Shown here: positions 1-7,067 of the stretch, piece by piece | How the letters are laid out: the number at the start of each line of letters is the position of its first letter | How positions within the stretch are numbered: the stretch's first letter is position 1 | Origin: Acidobacteriota bacterium | GTDB lineage: Bacteria; Acidobacteriota; UBA6911 | Assembly (NCBI GenBank): GCA_017860075.1 | Contig: JAFNAH010000031.1 | Coordinates: 1-9,486, forward strand | Reading direction: 5' to 3' | Length of the DNA stretch: 9,486 nucleotides | Made by a program: the position numbers and the translations under genes | The notes under the pieces: generated by a model | The model's input: the letters and a program-made list of their open reading frames with translations, nothing else | Database searches by the model: none | What the model was told of the DNA's origin: nothing

Positions 1-628
1 TCGCCGCGGCATCCAACTCCGACTGGTCCCAGCCTCCCTCGGGGCCGATGCACAGCAGCGCGCCGCCGGGCCCGGTCCAATCAGGAATCGATAACCGCGG
101 GACCCCTTCGAAGAGAATGAACCGGGAAAGCGGAGTGAGCCGCTCATCCTCAAGAAACCGGGCGAATTCCACCGGTGGTAAGACATCGGGCACATCCTGC
201 CGGCCGCATTGCCTGGCTGCATCCGTCACTATGCGCTTCCAACGCTGGAGTCGTCCCTCGAGTCGCTGTCCGGAAAGATGGACGTTCGTGAAACGGGTTG
301 TGAGCGGTATGAACTCGTCGGCACCCAGTTCCGTCGCCTTCTGGAGCATCCACTCGAAACGATCGGGCTTGATGAGCGCAGCCGCCAACGTCAGTCGCGG
401 TCGAGGGATCGGAGCTGAAACCTGCCGCTTCAGCCTTCCCACGCGCACTTCCCTGCTGTTGTCGGTGATGATGCCGGTGTAGCCGTTGCCCTGGCCGTCA
501 AACAGCTCGACCTGGTCTCCGACCGAGAGTCGAAGCACGTCACGAAGGTGGTGCGCCTGCTCTGGCGGGAGGACCGCCGTGTCCGCCGAGATGTTCCGCG
601 CTGGAACGTAGAAGCGCCTGCGGGTCAT
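1..628 (-). CDS. rsmE: 16S rRNA (uracil-1498-N3) methyltransferase RsmE, 3' end outside window
   Basis: RsmE methylates N3 of U1498 in 16S rRNA of the 30S subunit, using S-adenosylmethionine (family knowledge). I translated this strand directly. It starts MTRRRFYVPA with the ATG at 628-626 and stays open for 209 codons to the window edge. The N-terminal part (residues 1-70) has the PUA-like pattern PEQAHHLRDVLR. The middle has LIKPDRFEWMLQKATELG, the family's Lys-x-x-Arg-x-Glu-x-x-x-x-Lys-x-x-Glu-Leu-Gly signature. The SAM-binding knot motif is IGPEGGW at residues 194-200. RsmE is usually about 240-250 residues, so about 35-40 are missing. The start lies 9 bases after the dnaJ stop, with a G-rich GGGGG just upstream as a plausible ribosome site, so it is probably co-transcribed with dnaJ. 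In Bacillus the order is dnaJ-prmA-rsmE; here prmA is absent between them. Confidence 0.95.
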   Translation of the reverse strand, partial: MTRRRFYVPARNISADTAVLPPEQAHHLRDVLRLSVGDQVELFDGQGNGYTGIITDNSREVRVGRLKRQVSAPIPRPRLTLAAALIKPDRFEWMLQKATELGADEFIPLTTRFTNVHLSGQRLEGRLQRWKRIVTDAARQCGRQDVPDVLPPVEFARFLEDERLTPLSRFILFEGVPRLSIPDWTGPGGALLCIGPEGGWDQSELDAAA

Positions 629-637
629 GGGCCCCCG

Positions 638-1780
638 CTACCCGAAGATGTCTTTGACTTTCTCGAACAGGTTGCGTTCCTGCGATTCGTCGTCCTTCTG
701 ATTGATGTCCGCCAACTGCATGAAAAGCTGTCGCTGCTCCTTGGTGAGCCGGGTCGGAGTGACGACATTCACAGCCACGAACTGGTCGCCGCGCCCTCTC
801 TCCCCCAAGCTGACGATTCCCTTGTTGCGCAGCCGGAAGACCGTTCCTGATTGGGTCCCTTCAGGGACCTTCAGCCGTTCCTCGCCATCGAGAGACGGGA
901 CGGTGATTTCCGCTCCGAGGACGGCCTGGGTGATGCTGATTGGAACCTGGCAGTAGATGTTGTTCCCCTGGCGCTGGAAGAACGGGTGTTCCTCCACATA
1001 AATCACCACATAAAGGTCGCCGGGAGGTCCTCCGTGCGCGCCGGCCTCGCCTTCACCCTGAATGCGCAGCCGGGCTCCGTTGTCGACCCCGGCCGGGATC
1101 TTGATTTCCAGGACCTTTTCCTTGCGGATACGACCGTTGCCCTGGCATGTCTCACACGGGTCGCGGACGACCCTTCCGGCGCCATTGCAGTTGCCGCATG
1201 TGCGACTGATGGAGAAGAATCCCTGCTGGTAGCGAACCTGTCCTGTCCCGCGGCAGTTGGGGCATGTTACGGGGCTCTTGCCTTTGGCGGTGCCACGCCC
1301 GCCGCAGGATTCGCACGCTTCCTGGCGCGGGATTTTGATCTTGGTTCTAACTCCGTGAGCCGCCTCGCGAAAGGCAATCTTCAGATCGTAACGCAGATCG
1401 GTGCCGCGCTCCGGTCCTCCCCGCTTCCTGGCGCCGAACACATCGCCGAAACCGAAGAAGTCACCGAGTATGTCCCCGAAATCCGCAAATATGGTGGGGT
1501 CGAATCCGCTGAATCCGCCGGCCATACCGCTGTGGCCGTACCTGTCGTACCGGTCCCTGCGCTCCGGATCGCTGAGTACGCTGTAGGCTTCCGCGGCCTC
1601 CTTGAACATCTCCTCCGCGTTCTTGTCACCCGGGTTCTTATCCGGGTGGTATTTGATCGCCATCTTGCGATAGGCGCTCTTAATCTGCTGTTCCGTAGCG
1701 TCGCGGGGAACGCCGAGCACCTCGTAGTAGTCGCGTTTGCCGTTCAAGCACTCACTCCAGCCTCCGGTTGATCCTCTCAT
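638..1780 (-). CDS. dnaJ: Chaperone DnaJ (Hsp40, type I)
   Basis: DnaJ delivers unfolded clients to DnaK and stimulates its ATPase. The J domain spans about residues 16-82 with the essential HPD at 45-47. A Gly/Phe-rich stretch follows (82-122). The zinc-binding domain has four CxxCxGxG repeats: CESCGGRG (156), CPNCRGTG (173), CGNCNGAG (195) and CETCQGNG (209). C-terminal client-binding domains complete a full-length protein of about 370-380 residues. The start is uncertain. The ATG at 1780 has a purine-rich GGGGAAGG directly before it, but adds 11 residues ([11 protein letters not shown]) not typical of the family. A TTG at 1747-1745 gives [12 protein letters not shown], matching the usual DnaJ beginning, with GGAG 7 bases upstream; I slightly favour it. 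The gene is separated from dnaK by 104 bases and followed by rsmE after 9. Confidence 0.96.
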   Translation of the reverse strand: MRGSTGGWSECLNGKRDYYEVLGVPRDATEQQIKSAYRKMAIKYHPDKNPGDKNAEEMFKEAAEAYSVLSDPERRDRYDRYGHSGMAGGFSGFDPTIFADFGDILGDFFGFGDVFGARKRGGPERGTDLRYDLKIAFREAAHGVRTKIKIPRQEACESCGGRGTAKGKSPVTCPNCRGTGQVRYQQGFFSISRTCGNCNGAGRVVRDPCETCQGNGRIRKEKVLEIKIPAGVDNGARLRIQGEGEAGAHGGPPGDLYVVIYVEEHPFFQRQGNNIYCQVPISITQAVLGAEITVPSLDGEERLKVPEGTQSGTVFRLRNKGIVSLGERGRGDQFVAVNVVTPTRLTKEQRQLFMQLADINQKDDESQERNLFEKVKDIFG

Positions 1781-1884
1781 CCTTCCCCTGGATCAAAACC
1801 GGGAGGCCAAAATATATAGGTTCCGGCAGCCTAATAAAATATGTAAGATTGACCTGGTCGTGAGTCAGCCACCTTCGGGCGGTC
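1781..1884 (-). promoter_or_regulatory. dnaK-dnaJ spacer with AT-rich patches, possible dnaJ promoter
   Basis: This 104-base gap is the only real break in the hrcA-to-rsmE run. Two AT-rich islands stand out in GC-rich DNA: + strand 1809-1818 (AAAATATATA) and 1831-1850. On the minus strand they offer TATATT/TATTTT-like -10 boxes, but I find no convincing -35 at proper spacing (the best, TTATTA, matches TTGACA at three of six positions). No strong hairpin and no CIRCE element were seen. The gap may hold an internal promoter for dnaJ-rsmE or simply be a spacer within one transcript. Confidence 0.25.
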
Positions 1885-3762
1885 CTACCATCTTCCGACA
1901 TCCTCGGGCCTGGCTGAGCCCTGCGTCCCCTCGGACGGGATTTCCGTTCCGTCCCAACCGGAGTTGAACATGGCGGAGGTGAGCCTGGCAGCCCCGGTCT
2001 CCAGTTGGGTCATCGCCTCCTTGAGGACGTCGAGCCGGCTTTCGTCCGGCGACAGTGCCTTCGCATTCTGAATCGCTTCGCGGATCACCTGCTGATCTGA
2101 GGCTTCAAGGAGACTGCCGCACTGGGCGTGCGACTTTGACAGCGCAGCCATTTGCCCGCTGATCCGGTTCCTGAGTTCAGTGATCTCGCGCAGCCTGCGG
2201 TCGCTCTCGGCGAATTGCTGCGCCTCGAGAACCATTTTGTCGATCTCCTCCTTGCTCAAGCCGGTCGACGGAGTGATGCGAACCGCCTGCTCTTTCCCGG
2301 AAAACCGATCCTTCGCCGAGACGCTGACGATCCCGTTGGCATCGATGTCGAACGCGACCTCGATTTGAGGTGCGCCGCGGGGTGCCGGCGGTATACCGAC
2401 GAGCTCGAAGCAGGCGAGCGAGCGGTTGAACTTCGCCAGCTCGCGCTCTCCCTGGAGAACGTGGATGTCGACGACAGACTGATTGTCTGCGACAGTGGTG
2501 AAGATGGTGGCTTTGCGCAGCGGAATGGTGGAGTTGTGCTCGATGATGCGCGTGAACAGCCCCCCCTGGGTCTCCACGCCGAGCGACAACGGAAGTACAT
2601 CCAGCAGAACGATCTCTTTGATGTCTCCCTCCAGGACGCCGCCCTGGAGGGCCGCGCCTGCAGCGACCACCTCATCGGGATTGAGCTCGATTGAGGGCTT
2701 CTGGCCGAATATCTTCTCCACGTGGCGCTGTACTGCCGGGGTTCGCGTCTGGCCCCCGACCAGGATGACCTTGTTGATATCTTTCGGAGCCAGCTTCGCG
2801 TCCTTGATGGCCTTTTCACAGTATGAGGTGGTGCGATCTATCAGGCCCTGGACCATCGCTTCGAACTCGCCGCGCGTGAGGGCCCGGCTGAGGTGCTTCG
2901 GCCCCTGGCCGTCGTGTGCGATGAACGGCAGGTTTATGGACGTTTCCGTCGCCATCGACAACTCGCACTTCGCCTTTTCGGCCGCCTCTTTCAAGCGTTG
3001 TGCGGCCAGTACGTCGCCTGCGAGAGGGATACCGTGTTCAGCCTGGAATTCCGACATCATCCATTCTATGAGGACCTGGTCGAAGTCTTCGCCGCCCAGG
3101 AAACAGTCGCCGCACGTGGAGAGTACCTCGAAGACGCCTCCGTTGAGCTCCAGGATCGAGATGTCGAAGGTCCCGCCACCGAGGTCGTAGATGGCGACCC
3201 GCTCCCGCTCCTTCTTCCCGAGGCCGTAGGCAAGCGCTGCGGCGGTGGGCTCGTTGATAATCCTGCGGACTTCCAGTCCCGCGATCCGTCCCGCATCTTT
3301 GGTCGCCTGGCGCTGGGAATCATCAAAGTAGGCGGGGACCGTGATCACGGCTTCCGTGACCGCCTCGTTGAGAAAGGCCTCCGCCGCACTTTTCAGATAC
3401 TGGAGTACCATCGCGGAGACTTCGGGCGGACTGTATTCCTTCCCCTGCATCACGATCCGAACATCGCCCTTGTCGGAACCGACAACGTGGTAGCCGAGGC
3501 AGCATCGCAGCTTCTGAATCTCGGGCGAATCGAGCCGGCGTCCCATCAATCTCTTGACGGCGTAGACGGTGTTGGCCGCGTTGGTCACCGCCTGGCGCTT
3601 GGCAATCTGCCCCAGAAGCCGGTCACCCTTGTCCGTGAAGGCCACAACCGAAGGCGTGGTTCTGCCGCCGATGCTGTTCGGGATGATTTGAACGGAGGGC
3701 CCGTCCAGTACGGCGACGCAGGAGTTCGTGGTGCCCAGATCAATGCCGATTATCTTGCCCAT
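1885..3762 (-). CDS. dnaK: Molecular chaperone DnaK (Hsp70)
   Basis: DnaK is the ATP-driven Hsp70 that binds and releases unfolded proteins with DnaJ and GrpE. The start is clear: MGKIIGIDLGTTNS, with the phosphate-1 loop at residues 5-15. The second phosphate motif is DLGGGTFD (193-200) and the adenosine motif is VGGQTRTP (335-342). The interdomain linker LLDVLPLSLGVE is at 386-397. The substrate-binding beta domain runs to about 500 (HVLQGER, GIPPAPRG, FDIDANG), then a helical lid to about 600. At 625 residues it is a little short: the tail ends ARPEDVGRW and lacks the acidic EEV-type end of most bacterial DnaKs. It carries nine cysteines (15, 87, 88, 217, 220, 266, 315, 451, 548), and 217-220 forms CGDC where E. 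coli has NGDT. The start is 3 bases after the grpE stop with no good ribosome site, so translation is probably coupled to grpE. Confidence 0.97.
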   Translation of the reverse strand: MGKIIGIDLGTTNSCVAVLDGPSVQIIPNSIGGRTTPSVVAFTDKGDRLLGQIAKRQAVTNAANTVYAVKRLMGRRLDSPEIQKLRCCLGYHVVGSDKGDVRIVMQGKEYSPPEVSAMVLQYLKSAAEAFLNEAVTEAVITVPAYFDDSQRQATKDAGRIAGLEVRRIINEPTAAALAYGLGKKERERVAIYDLGGGTFDISILELNGGVFEVLSTCGDCFLGGEDFDQVLIEWMMSEFQAEHGIPLAGDVLAAQRLKEAAEKAKCELSMATETSINLPFIAHDGQGPKHLSRALTRGEFEAMVQGLIDRTTSYCEKAIKDAKLAPKDINKVILVGGQTRTPAVQRHVEKIFGQKPSIELNPDEVVAAGAALQGGVLEGDIKEIVLLDVLPLSLGVETQGGLFTRIIEHNSTIPLRKATIFTTVADNQSVVDIHVLQGERELAKFNRSLACFELVGIPPAPRGAPQIEVAFDIDANGIVSVSAKDRFSGKEQAVRITPSTGLSKEEIDKMVLEAQQFAESDRRLREITELRNRISGQMAALSKSHAQCGSLLEASDQQVIREAIQNAKALSPDESRLDVLKEAMTQLETGAARLTSAMFNSGWDGTEIPSEGTQGSARPEDVGRW

Positions 3763-3765
3763 AGA

Positions 3766-4386
3766 TCAAGACTCGCTCGTTTCCCGGGCTCTGGGGCGAG
3801 TTGAAACCGCCACCTGGGCGGGTCGCAGCAGGCGGTCATTGAAGAGGTACCCCCGCCGCAGTTCCTGCACGACGAGGTTCTCCTCCTGCTCGGCTGTCTC
3901 GATCCGGGCCAGCGCTTCGTGAAGATGCGGATCGAAGTGCTTTCCGACGGAATCCATTGGAACCACGCCGAGGCGTCGCAGGGTGTCGAGCAACTGCCTG
4001 TAAAGGAGCTGGATTCCCTCCCCGTAGCGCGCCAGGCTTTCATCAGACTCCCGGGCTCCTGCCAGGCCTCCGAGGGCACGTTCGAAGCCGTCGACCACCG
4101 GCAGTATCTCCGCAAACACCATGCTCTTGGCGAGAACGGCGGTTTCGCCCTTCTCCTTCTCGGTGCGCTTGCGGAAATTCTCCAGTTCGGCGGCCTTGCG
4201 CAGAAACCGGTCGCGCCATTGCTCGGCGTCGGCCTTGACAGCAGTGAGTTCGTCCTGCAGCCGGGCGACGGGATCGGAAGGAGCCTCGATTTCCCCAATG
4301 GGACGGGGCTGCTCCGCAGCGGTCTCTTCCTGTTCACCCGGTTTGGGCGGTGGATTTGAGGGTTGCATGTTATCGCTCGAGGTCAT
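3766..4386 (-). CDS. grpE: Nucleotide exchange factor GrpE
   Basis: GrpE releases ADP from DnaK, resetting the chaperone cycle. The 206-residue protein has a disordered, Pro/Glu-rich head (1-37) and a long dimerising coiled coil from about 39. This holds the family motif ENFRKR at 69-74. The C-terminal beta-wing ends in GYLFNDRLLRPAQVAVS from residue 179, a clear variant of the GrpE signature Gly-Tyr-x-x-x-(Asp)-Arg-(Leu/Val)-Leu-Arg-Pro-Ala-x-Val-x-Val. Its ATG overlaps the hrcA stop as ATGA (4386-4383) and no Shine-Dalgarno sequence precedes it, so translation is probably coupled to hrcA. A second Met at residue 7 is possible as a start but would break the overlap. The stop is 3 bases before dnaK. 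Confidence 0.96.
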   Translation of the reverse strand: MTSSDNMQPSNPPPKPGEQEETAAEQPRPIGEIEAPSDPVARLQDELTAVKADAEQWRDRFLRKAAELENFRKRTEKEKGETAVLAKSMVFAEILPVVDGFERALGGLAGARESDESLARYGEGIQLLYRQLLDTLRRLGVVPMDSVGKHFDPHLHEALARIETAEQEENLVVQELRRGYLFNDRLLRPAQVAVSTRPRARETSES

Positions 4387-5450
4387 GGTTTTTCGGTCTG
4401 CTTGGCCAGAATGCTCGACAGCAACTTCGCTGCGTATTCGACCAGGGAGATCGTACGTGCGTACTCCATTCGGGTCGGCCCGAGAATGCCGACCGACCCG
4501 CGTGTTCTCTCATCCAAAGCGAACGGCGAAGTGATAAGGGTGCAATCCTCGATCCCCGGCAGCGCGTTTTCGGCGCCTATGGTGATGCGAACCTCCTGCG
4601 TGTCCCGTTGGATGCATTGCGAGATCAGCAGAGCCAGCCGGCTCTTATGCTCTATCGCCTCCAAGAGCACTCTCAGCTTGTTGATATCGGAAAACTCCGG
4701 AGTTTTCATTAGGTTAGAGGCTCCGTCAAGGAAGACCGCCGCATCGATCTCGTCCGCTGTCTCAGCGAAGGTTCGCGCGCTCAAGGTAATTACACGCCGG
4801 ATGAACCTGTCATATCGCGCCCGCTCCTGACGGATCATCCCCAGGACGAGCGCCCTGATCTCATAGAGCGTCTTGTCCTTGAAATGTTCGATCAAAAACC
4901 GGGCGGCCTGTTCAAGCTCAGCCTGGGAAAAATCCTCCTCGGAATGGATAACGCGATCCTGCACGATGCCGGAGCGCGAGACAATCACCACCAGGATTCT
5001 CTTGTCCGATAGCCTGACAAACTGAATGTGCTGGAGGGCGATCTGGCTGATCGGGGGAGAAACCACTATCCCCAGGTTCTGCGAAACTCGGGAAAGCACC
5101 TGGCTGACCCGGGCCATCATATGTTCGACATTGTCGTCCGGCTGCAGATCTCGATCCAGAACCGCACGGTCCTCCGGTTTGATCTCGACCCGATTCAGCA
5201 GATCGTCGACGTAGAGGCGATAGGCCTTATCTGTCGGGATCCTGCCGGCGGAATGATGCGGCTGCCTCAGATAGCCCAGCTCCTCGAGATCGGCCATGAT
5301 GTTGCGGACGGTGGCGGGGCTGAGGCTCTCGCGGTTGTGTCGCGCTATCCTCCTTGAACCCACAGGCTTACCGGTGTTGACATAGGTCGAGATCGCGTTC
5401 TGCAGTATCTCTCGTGCTCGCCTGTTTACCGTGGGATCGCTGCTTATCAT
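4383..5450 (-). CDS. hrcA: Heat-inducible transcription repressor HrcA
   Basis: HrcA represses heat-shock operons by binding the CIRCE inverted repeat, and depends on GroEL for activity (family knowledge). Residues 1-75 form the winged helix-turn-helix: the recognition region is SPATVRNIMADLEELGYL (44-61), followed by the wing HHSAGRIPTDKAYR. The middle is the GAF-like/dimerisation region. The end carries the conserved GSVGILGPTRMEY (318-330). A length of 355 residues is normal. It is first in the hrcA-grpE-dnaK unit, a common arrangement that gives autoregulation. The start MISSDP is supported by the promoter only about 30 bases upstream. The ribosome site is weak (TGAG next to the ATG). No full CIRCE is present upstream. 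Confidence 0.96.
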   Translation of the reverse strand: MISSDPTVNRRAREILQNAISTYVNTGKPVGSRRIARHNRESLSPATVRNIMADLEELGYLRQPHHSAGRIPTDKAYRLYVDDLLNRVEIKPEDRAVLDRDLQPDDNVEHMMARVSQVLSRVSQNLGIVVSPPISQIALQHIQFVRLSDKRILVVIVSRSGIVQDRVIHSEEDFSQAELEQAARFLIEHFKDKTLYEIRALVLGMIRQERARYDRFIRRVITLSARTFAETADEIDAAVFLDGASNLMKTPEFSDINKLRVLLEAIEHKSRLALLISQCIQRDTQEVRITIGAENALPGIEDCTLITSPFALDERTRGSVGILGPTRMEYARTISLVEYAAKLLSSILAKQTEKP

Positions 5451-5479
5451 CTCAGTGAAGTCGAAGTACCAACTACGTA

Positions 5480-5508
5480 ATAATAATGTCTCGGGGGCGG
5501 GCTGCCAA
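5480..5508 (-). promoter_or_regulatory. Probable sigma70-type promoter for hrcA-grpE-dnaK
   Basis: On the minus strand TTGGCA (5508-5503) and TATTAT (5485-5480) are separated by exactly 17 bases. Each box differs from consensus (TTGACA, TATAAT) by one base. Transcription would start near 5473, about 23 bases before the hrcA ATG. Just upstream of the -35, TTAGCAGTT (5516-5508) resembles the left half of CIRCE (TTAGCACTC) at seven of nine positions, but the right half is absent. Confidence 0.55.
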
Positions 5509-5557
5509 ACTGCTAATGAAGACCCATGTCGGGCAAACCGGATCCAAGGAACGTTTC

Positions 5558-5575
5558 GGGCCTTCCGGAAGTCCC
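5558..5575. promoter_or_regulatory. 18-base dyad upstream of hrcA promoter, possible operator
   Basis: The sequence reads GGGCCTTCCGGAAGTCCC. Its core CTTCCGGAAG is a perfect 10-base palindrome, extended by GGG/CCC with one mismatched pair. With no loop it suits a dimeric DNA-binding protein better than an RNA hairpin. It is centred about 58 bases upstream of the hrcA -35 box, so it could serve an activator or repressor. Chance occurrence in GC-rich DNA is possible. Confidence 0.2.
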
Positions 5576-5594
5576 TCCCGACTTGATAATGCCT

Positions 5595-5655
5595 TCAGCT
5601 ATCAGCCCTCAGCTTCCAGTTTCCAAGCAGCCTAACCGGGAGCTGAAAGCTATGA
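5595..5655. repeat. Degenerate CAGCT-type repeats in inverted orientation, ald-hrcA gap
   Basis: The first half has TCAGCTATCAGCCCTCAGC followed by TTCC; the second half has GGGAGCTGAAAGCTATGAGC, the same kind of unit on the other strand. TCAGCTTCC (5609-5617) can pair with GGGAGCTGA (5638-5646) with one G-T pair and a 20-base loop. On the minus strand this lies about 50-90 bases after the ald stop, so it could act as a weak transcript end, but no T-run follows. The rest of the 248-base gap (5451-5698) holds the hrcA promoter and the dyad at 5558-5575, and no credible gene. Confidence 0.4.
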
Positions 5656-5698
5656 GCAATGATGGCACGATCCCCTCTTCCGAGGGCTGTCCGCAGGG

Positions 5699-6811
5699 TC
5701 ACAACAGTGACTCCAGCGGAATCGTCGGGAGCCCAAGCGACTGGGCGACAGGTCTGCAAGTCACATGGCCCAGGTAGACGTTGACCCCCTGGGCAAGTGC
5801 GGGATCCCGTTGCACGGCCTCTCTGAACCCGAGCCTCGCCAGCTTGCGTGCATACGGCAGAGTCACATTTGTGAGGGCAAAGGTCGAGGTCCTGGGAACC
5901 GCGCCAGGCATGTTTGCCACGCAATAATGGACAACGCCATCGACCAGGTAGGTCGGGTTGCTGTGTGTCGTCGGTCGCGTCGTCTCGCAGCACCCGCCCT
6001 GATCCACGGCGACGTCGACGACAACCGCGCCTTTCTTCATCGAAGAAATCATGGGCCGCGTCACCAGCTTCGGCGCCTCCGCGCCTACGACAAGGACCCC
6101 GCCTACCAGGAGATCAGCCTTGCTCACGGAATCGCTGATGTTGTACGGATTGGACATCAGCGTCTCTATCTGCCCGAAGAAAATGTCATCGAGATAGCGC
6201 AGACGATCTGCATCCAGGTCGATGATCGTGACCCGGGCGCCCAGGCCGACCGCCATCTTCGCCGCGTTGGTGCCGACTGTTCCACCTCCCAGGATGACTA
6301 CATTGGCGGGGGGCACCCCCGGGACTCCGCCGGGCAGCTCTCCACGCCCGCCGTTGGGTTTCTGCAGATAGAAGGCGCCGACCTGGATCGACATCCTACC
6401 GGCGACCTCGCTCATGGGGGTCAGCAGGGGAAGTGAGCCGTTGAGAAGACGGATGGTTTCGTATGCAACGCCTGTTACCCTCCGATCGAGGAGCACCTTC
6501 GTCAGTTCAGGCGCCGGAGCCAGATGCAGGTAGGTGAAAAGGATCTGGCCGTCACGCATGGCACTCAGTTCAGGACCGATGGGCTCCTTTACCTTTACAA
6601 CCATGTCCGCCCGCTCCCAGACGTCAGCCGCTGACGGGACGATCTCGCCGCCGGCAGCCTTGAACTCGTCGTCCGAGATGCCGCTTCCCTCGCCCGCATT
6701 TGTCTCCACAAGAACCTTGTGCCCGTCCTGCATAAGAGCGTGCACGCCAGCCGGAACGAGACCGACTCGTGATTCACTGTCTTTGATTTCTTTCGGAAGC
6801 CCTACGATCAT
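5699..6811 (-). CDS. ald: Alanine dehydrogenase (NAD-dependent)
   Basis: Ald catalyses L-alanine + NAD+ + water to pyruvate + ammonium + NADH, reversibly, in the cytoplasm. All key residues of the family are in register: Arg15 and Lys75 (substrate binding, the latter in KVKEP), catalytic His96 in FTYLHLA, and catalytic Asp270 in DVAVDQGG. The Rossmann glycine motif is GGGTVG (175-180), with Asp198 positioned to bind the NAD ribose. The strongly conserved C-terminal patch [16 protein letters not shown] is at 295-310. At 370 residues the length is exactly typical. The start [10 protein letters not shown] is supported by AAGGAG 7 bases upstream. It stands alone, with about 250 bases to both neighbours. 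A possible promoter, CTGACA (6892-6887) and TATCCG (6868-6863) with an 18-base spacer, is weak. No regulator gene (such as an Lrp/AldR type) is adjacent. Confidence 0.97.
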   Translation of the reverse strand: MIVGLPKEIKDSESRVGLVPAGVHALMQDGHKVLVETNAGEGSGISDDEFKAAGGEIVPSAADVWERADMVVKVKEPIGPELSAMRDGQILFTYLHLAPAPELTKVLLDRRVTGVAYETIRLLNGSLPLLTPMSEVAGRMSIQVGAFYLQKPNGGRGELPGGVPGVPPANVVILGGGTVGTNAAKMAVGLGARVTIIDLDADRLRYLDDIFFGQIETLMSNPYNISDSVSKADLLVGGVLVVGAEAPKLVTRPMISSMKKGAVVVDVAVDQGGCCETTRPTTHSNPTYLVDGVVHYCVANMPGAVPRTSTFALTNVTLPYARKLARLGFREAVQRDPALAQGVNVYLGHVTCRPVAQSLGLPTIPLESLL

Positions 6812-6894
6812 GAGTACGCTCCTTGCCCTTTTAGATATCGCGCGCGGCCCACGCGGTTCGCGCGGATAGGACGACTCTAAGCCTTTTGTCAGGC

Positions 6895-6938
6895 GAATTC
6901 ATAATACAGAATTCATGAATTCAGAACACAGAATACAG
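6895..6938. repeat. Degenerate heptamer repeat (AATTCAT / AATACAG) upstream of ald
   Basis: The stretch reads as about six near-copies of a 7-base unit: AATTCAT, AATACAG, AATTCAT, GAATTCAG (8 bases), AACACAG, AATACAG. It includes the perfect 14-base palindrome GAATTCATGAATTC (6909-6922). It is strikingly AT-rich against the surrounding GC-rich DNA. TATTAT on the minus strand (6906-6901) looks like a -10 box but lacks a -35. The remainder of the 256-base htrA-ald gap (6812-7067) holds the hairpin at 7026-7057 and nothing else recognisable. Confidence 0.6.
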
Positions 6939-7025
6939 AGTGGGAGAGCTGAGGGCCAACGGTGGAATAAATGATCCTGGAGAAGATGCAGGCGGTCTGC
7001 TGGTTCGTGATTGAGCAAGATCCCG

Positions 7026-7057
7026 CGGCACCCGCGCCCTTCCGGACGCGGGTGCCG
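7026..7057 (-). terminator. Hairpin after htrA, probable transcription terminator
   Basis: CGGCACCCGCG (7026-7036) and CGCGGGTGCCG (7047-7057) are a perfect 11-base inverted repeat around a 10-base loop. It begins 10 bases beyond the htrA stop codon. On the minus strand the hairpin is followed by CGGGATCTTGCTC, without a real T-run, so it is not a textbook intrinsic terminator; it may end the transcript weakly or protect its 3' end. Confidence 0.6.
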
Positions 7058-7067
7058 ACCATGCATT

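Noticed and set aside
1735..1760. Possible CIRCE half near the dnaJ start (AGCACTCAC)
   Set aside because: It lacks the second half at the required 9-base spacing and lies inside the dnaJ 5' coding end.
851..1771. Long plus-strand open frame (306 codons) opposite dnaJ
   Set aside because: It is an antisense shadow of dnaJ; its sequence resembles no protein family I know and its length is explained by GC-rich codon use on the other strand.
2893..3804. Long plus-strand open frame (303 codons) opposite dnaK
   Set aside because: Antisense shadow of a very well supported dnaK; no domain pattern or ribosome site.
5526..5777. Plus-strand open frame of 83 codons in the ald-hrcA gap
   Set aside because: It runs over the CAGCT repeats into the end of ald, has no ribosome site and shows low-complexity composition.
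5595..5993. Minus-strand open frame of 132 codons
   Set aside because: It mostly overlaps the 3' end of ald in another frame. The ald frame has all catalytic residues and conserved C-terminal motifs; this one has none.
6812..6900. Riboswitch or attenuator upstream of ald
   Set aside because: No conserved aptamer pattern or terminator/antiterminator pair is visible; the leader holds only a weak promoter-like pair and the heptamer repeat.
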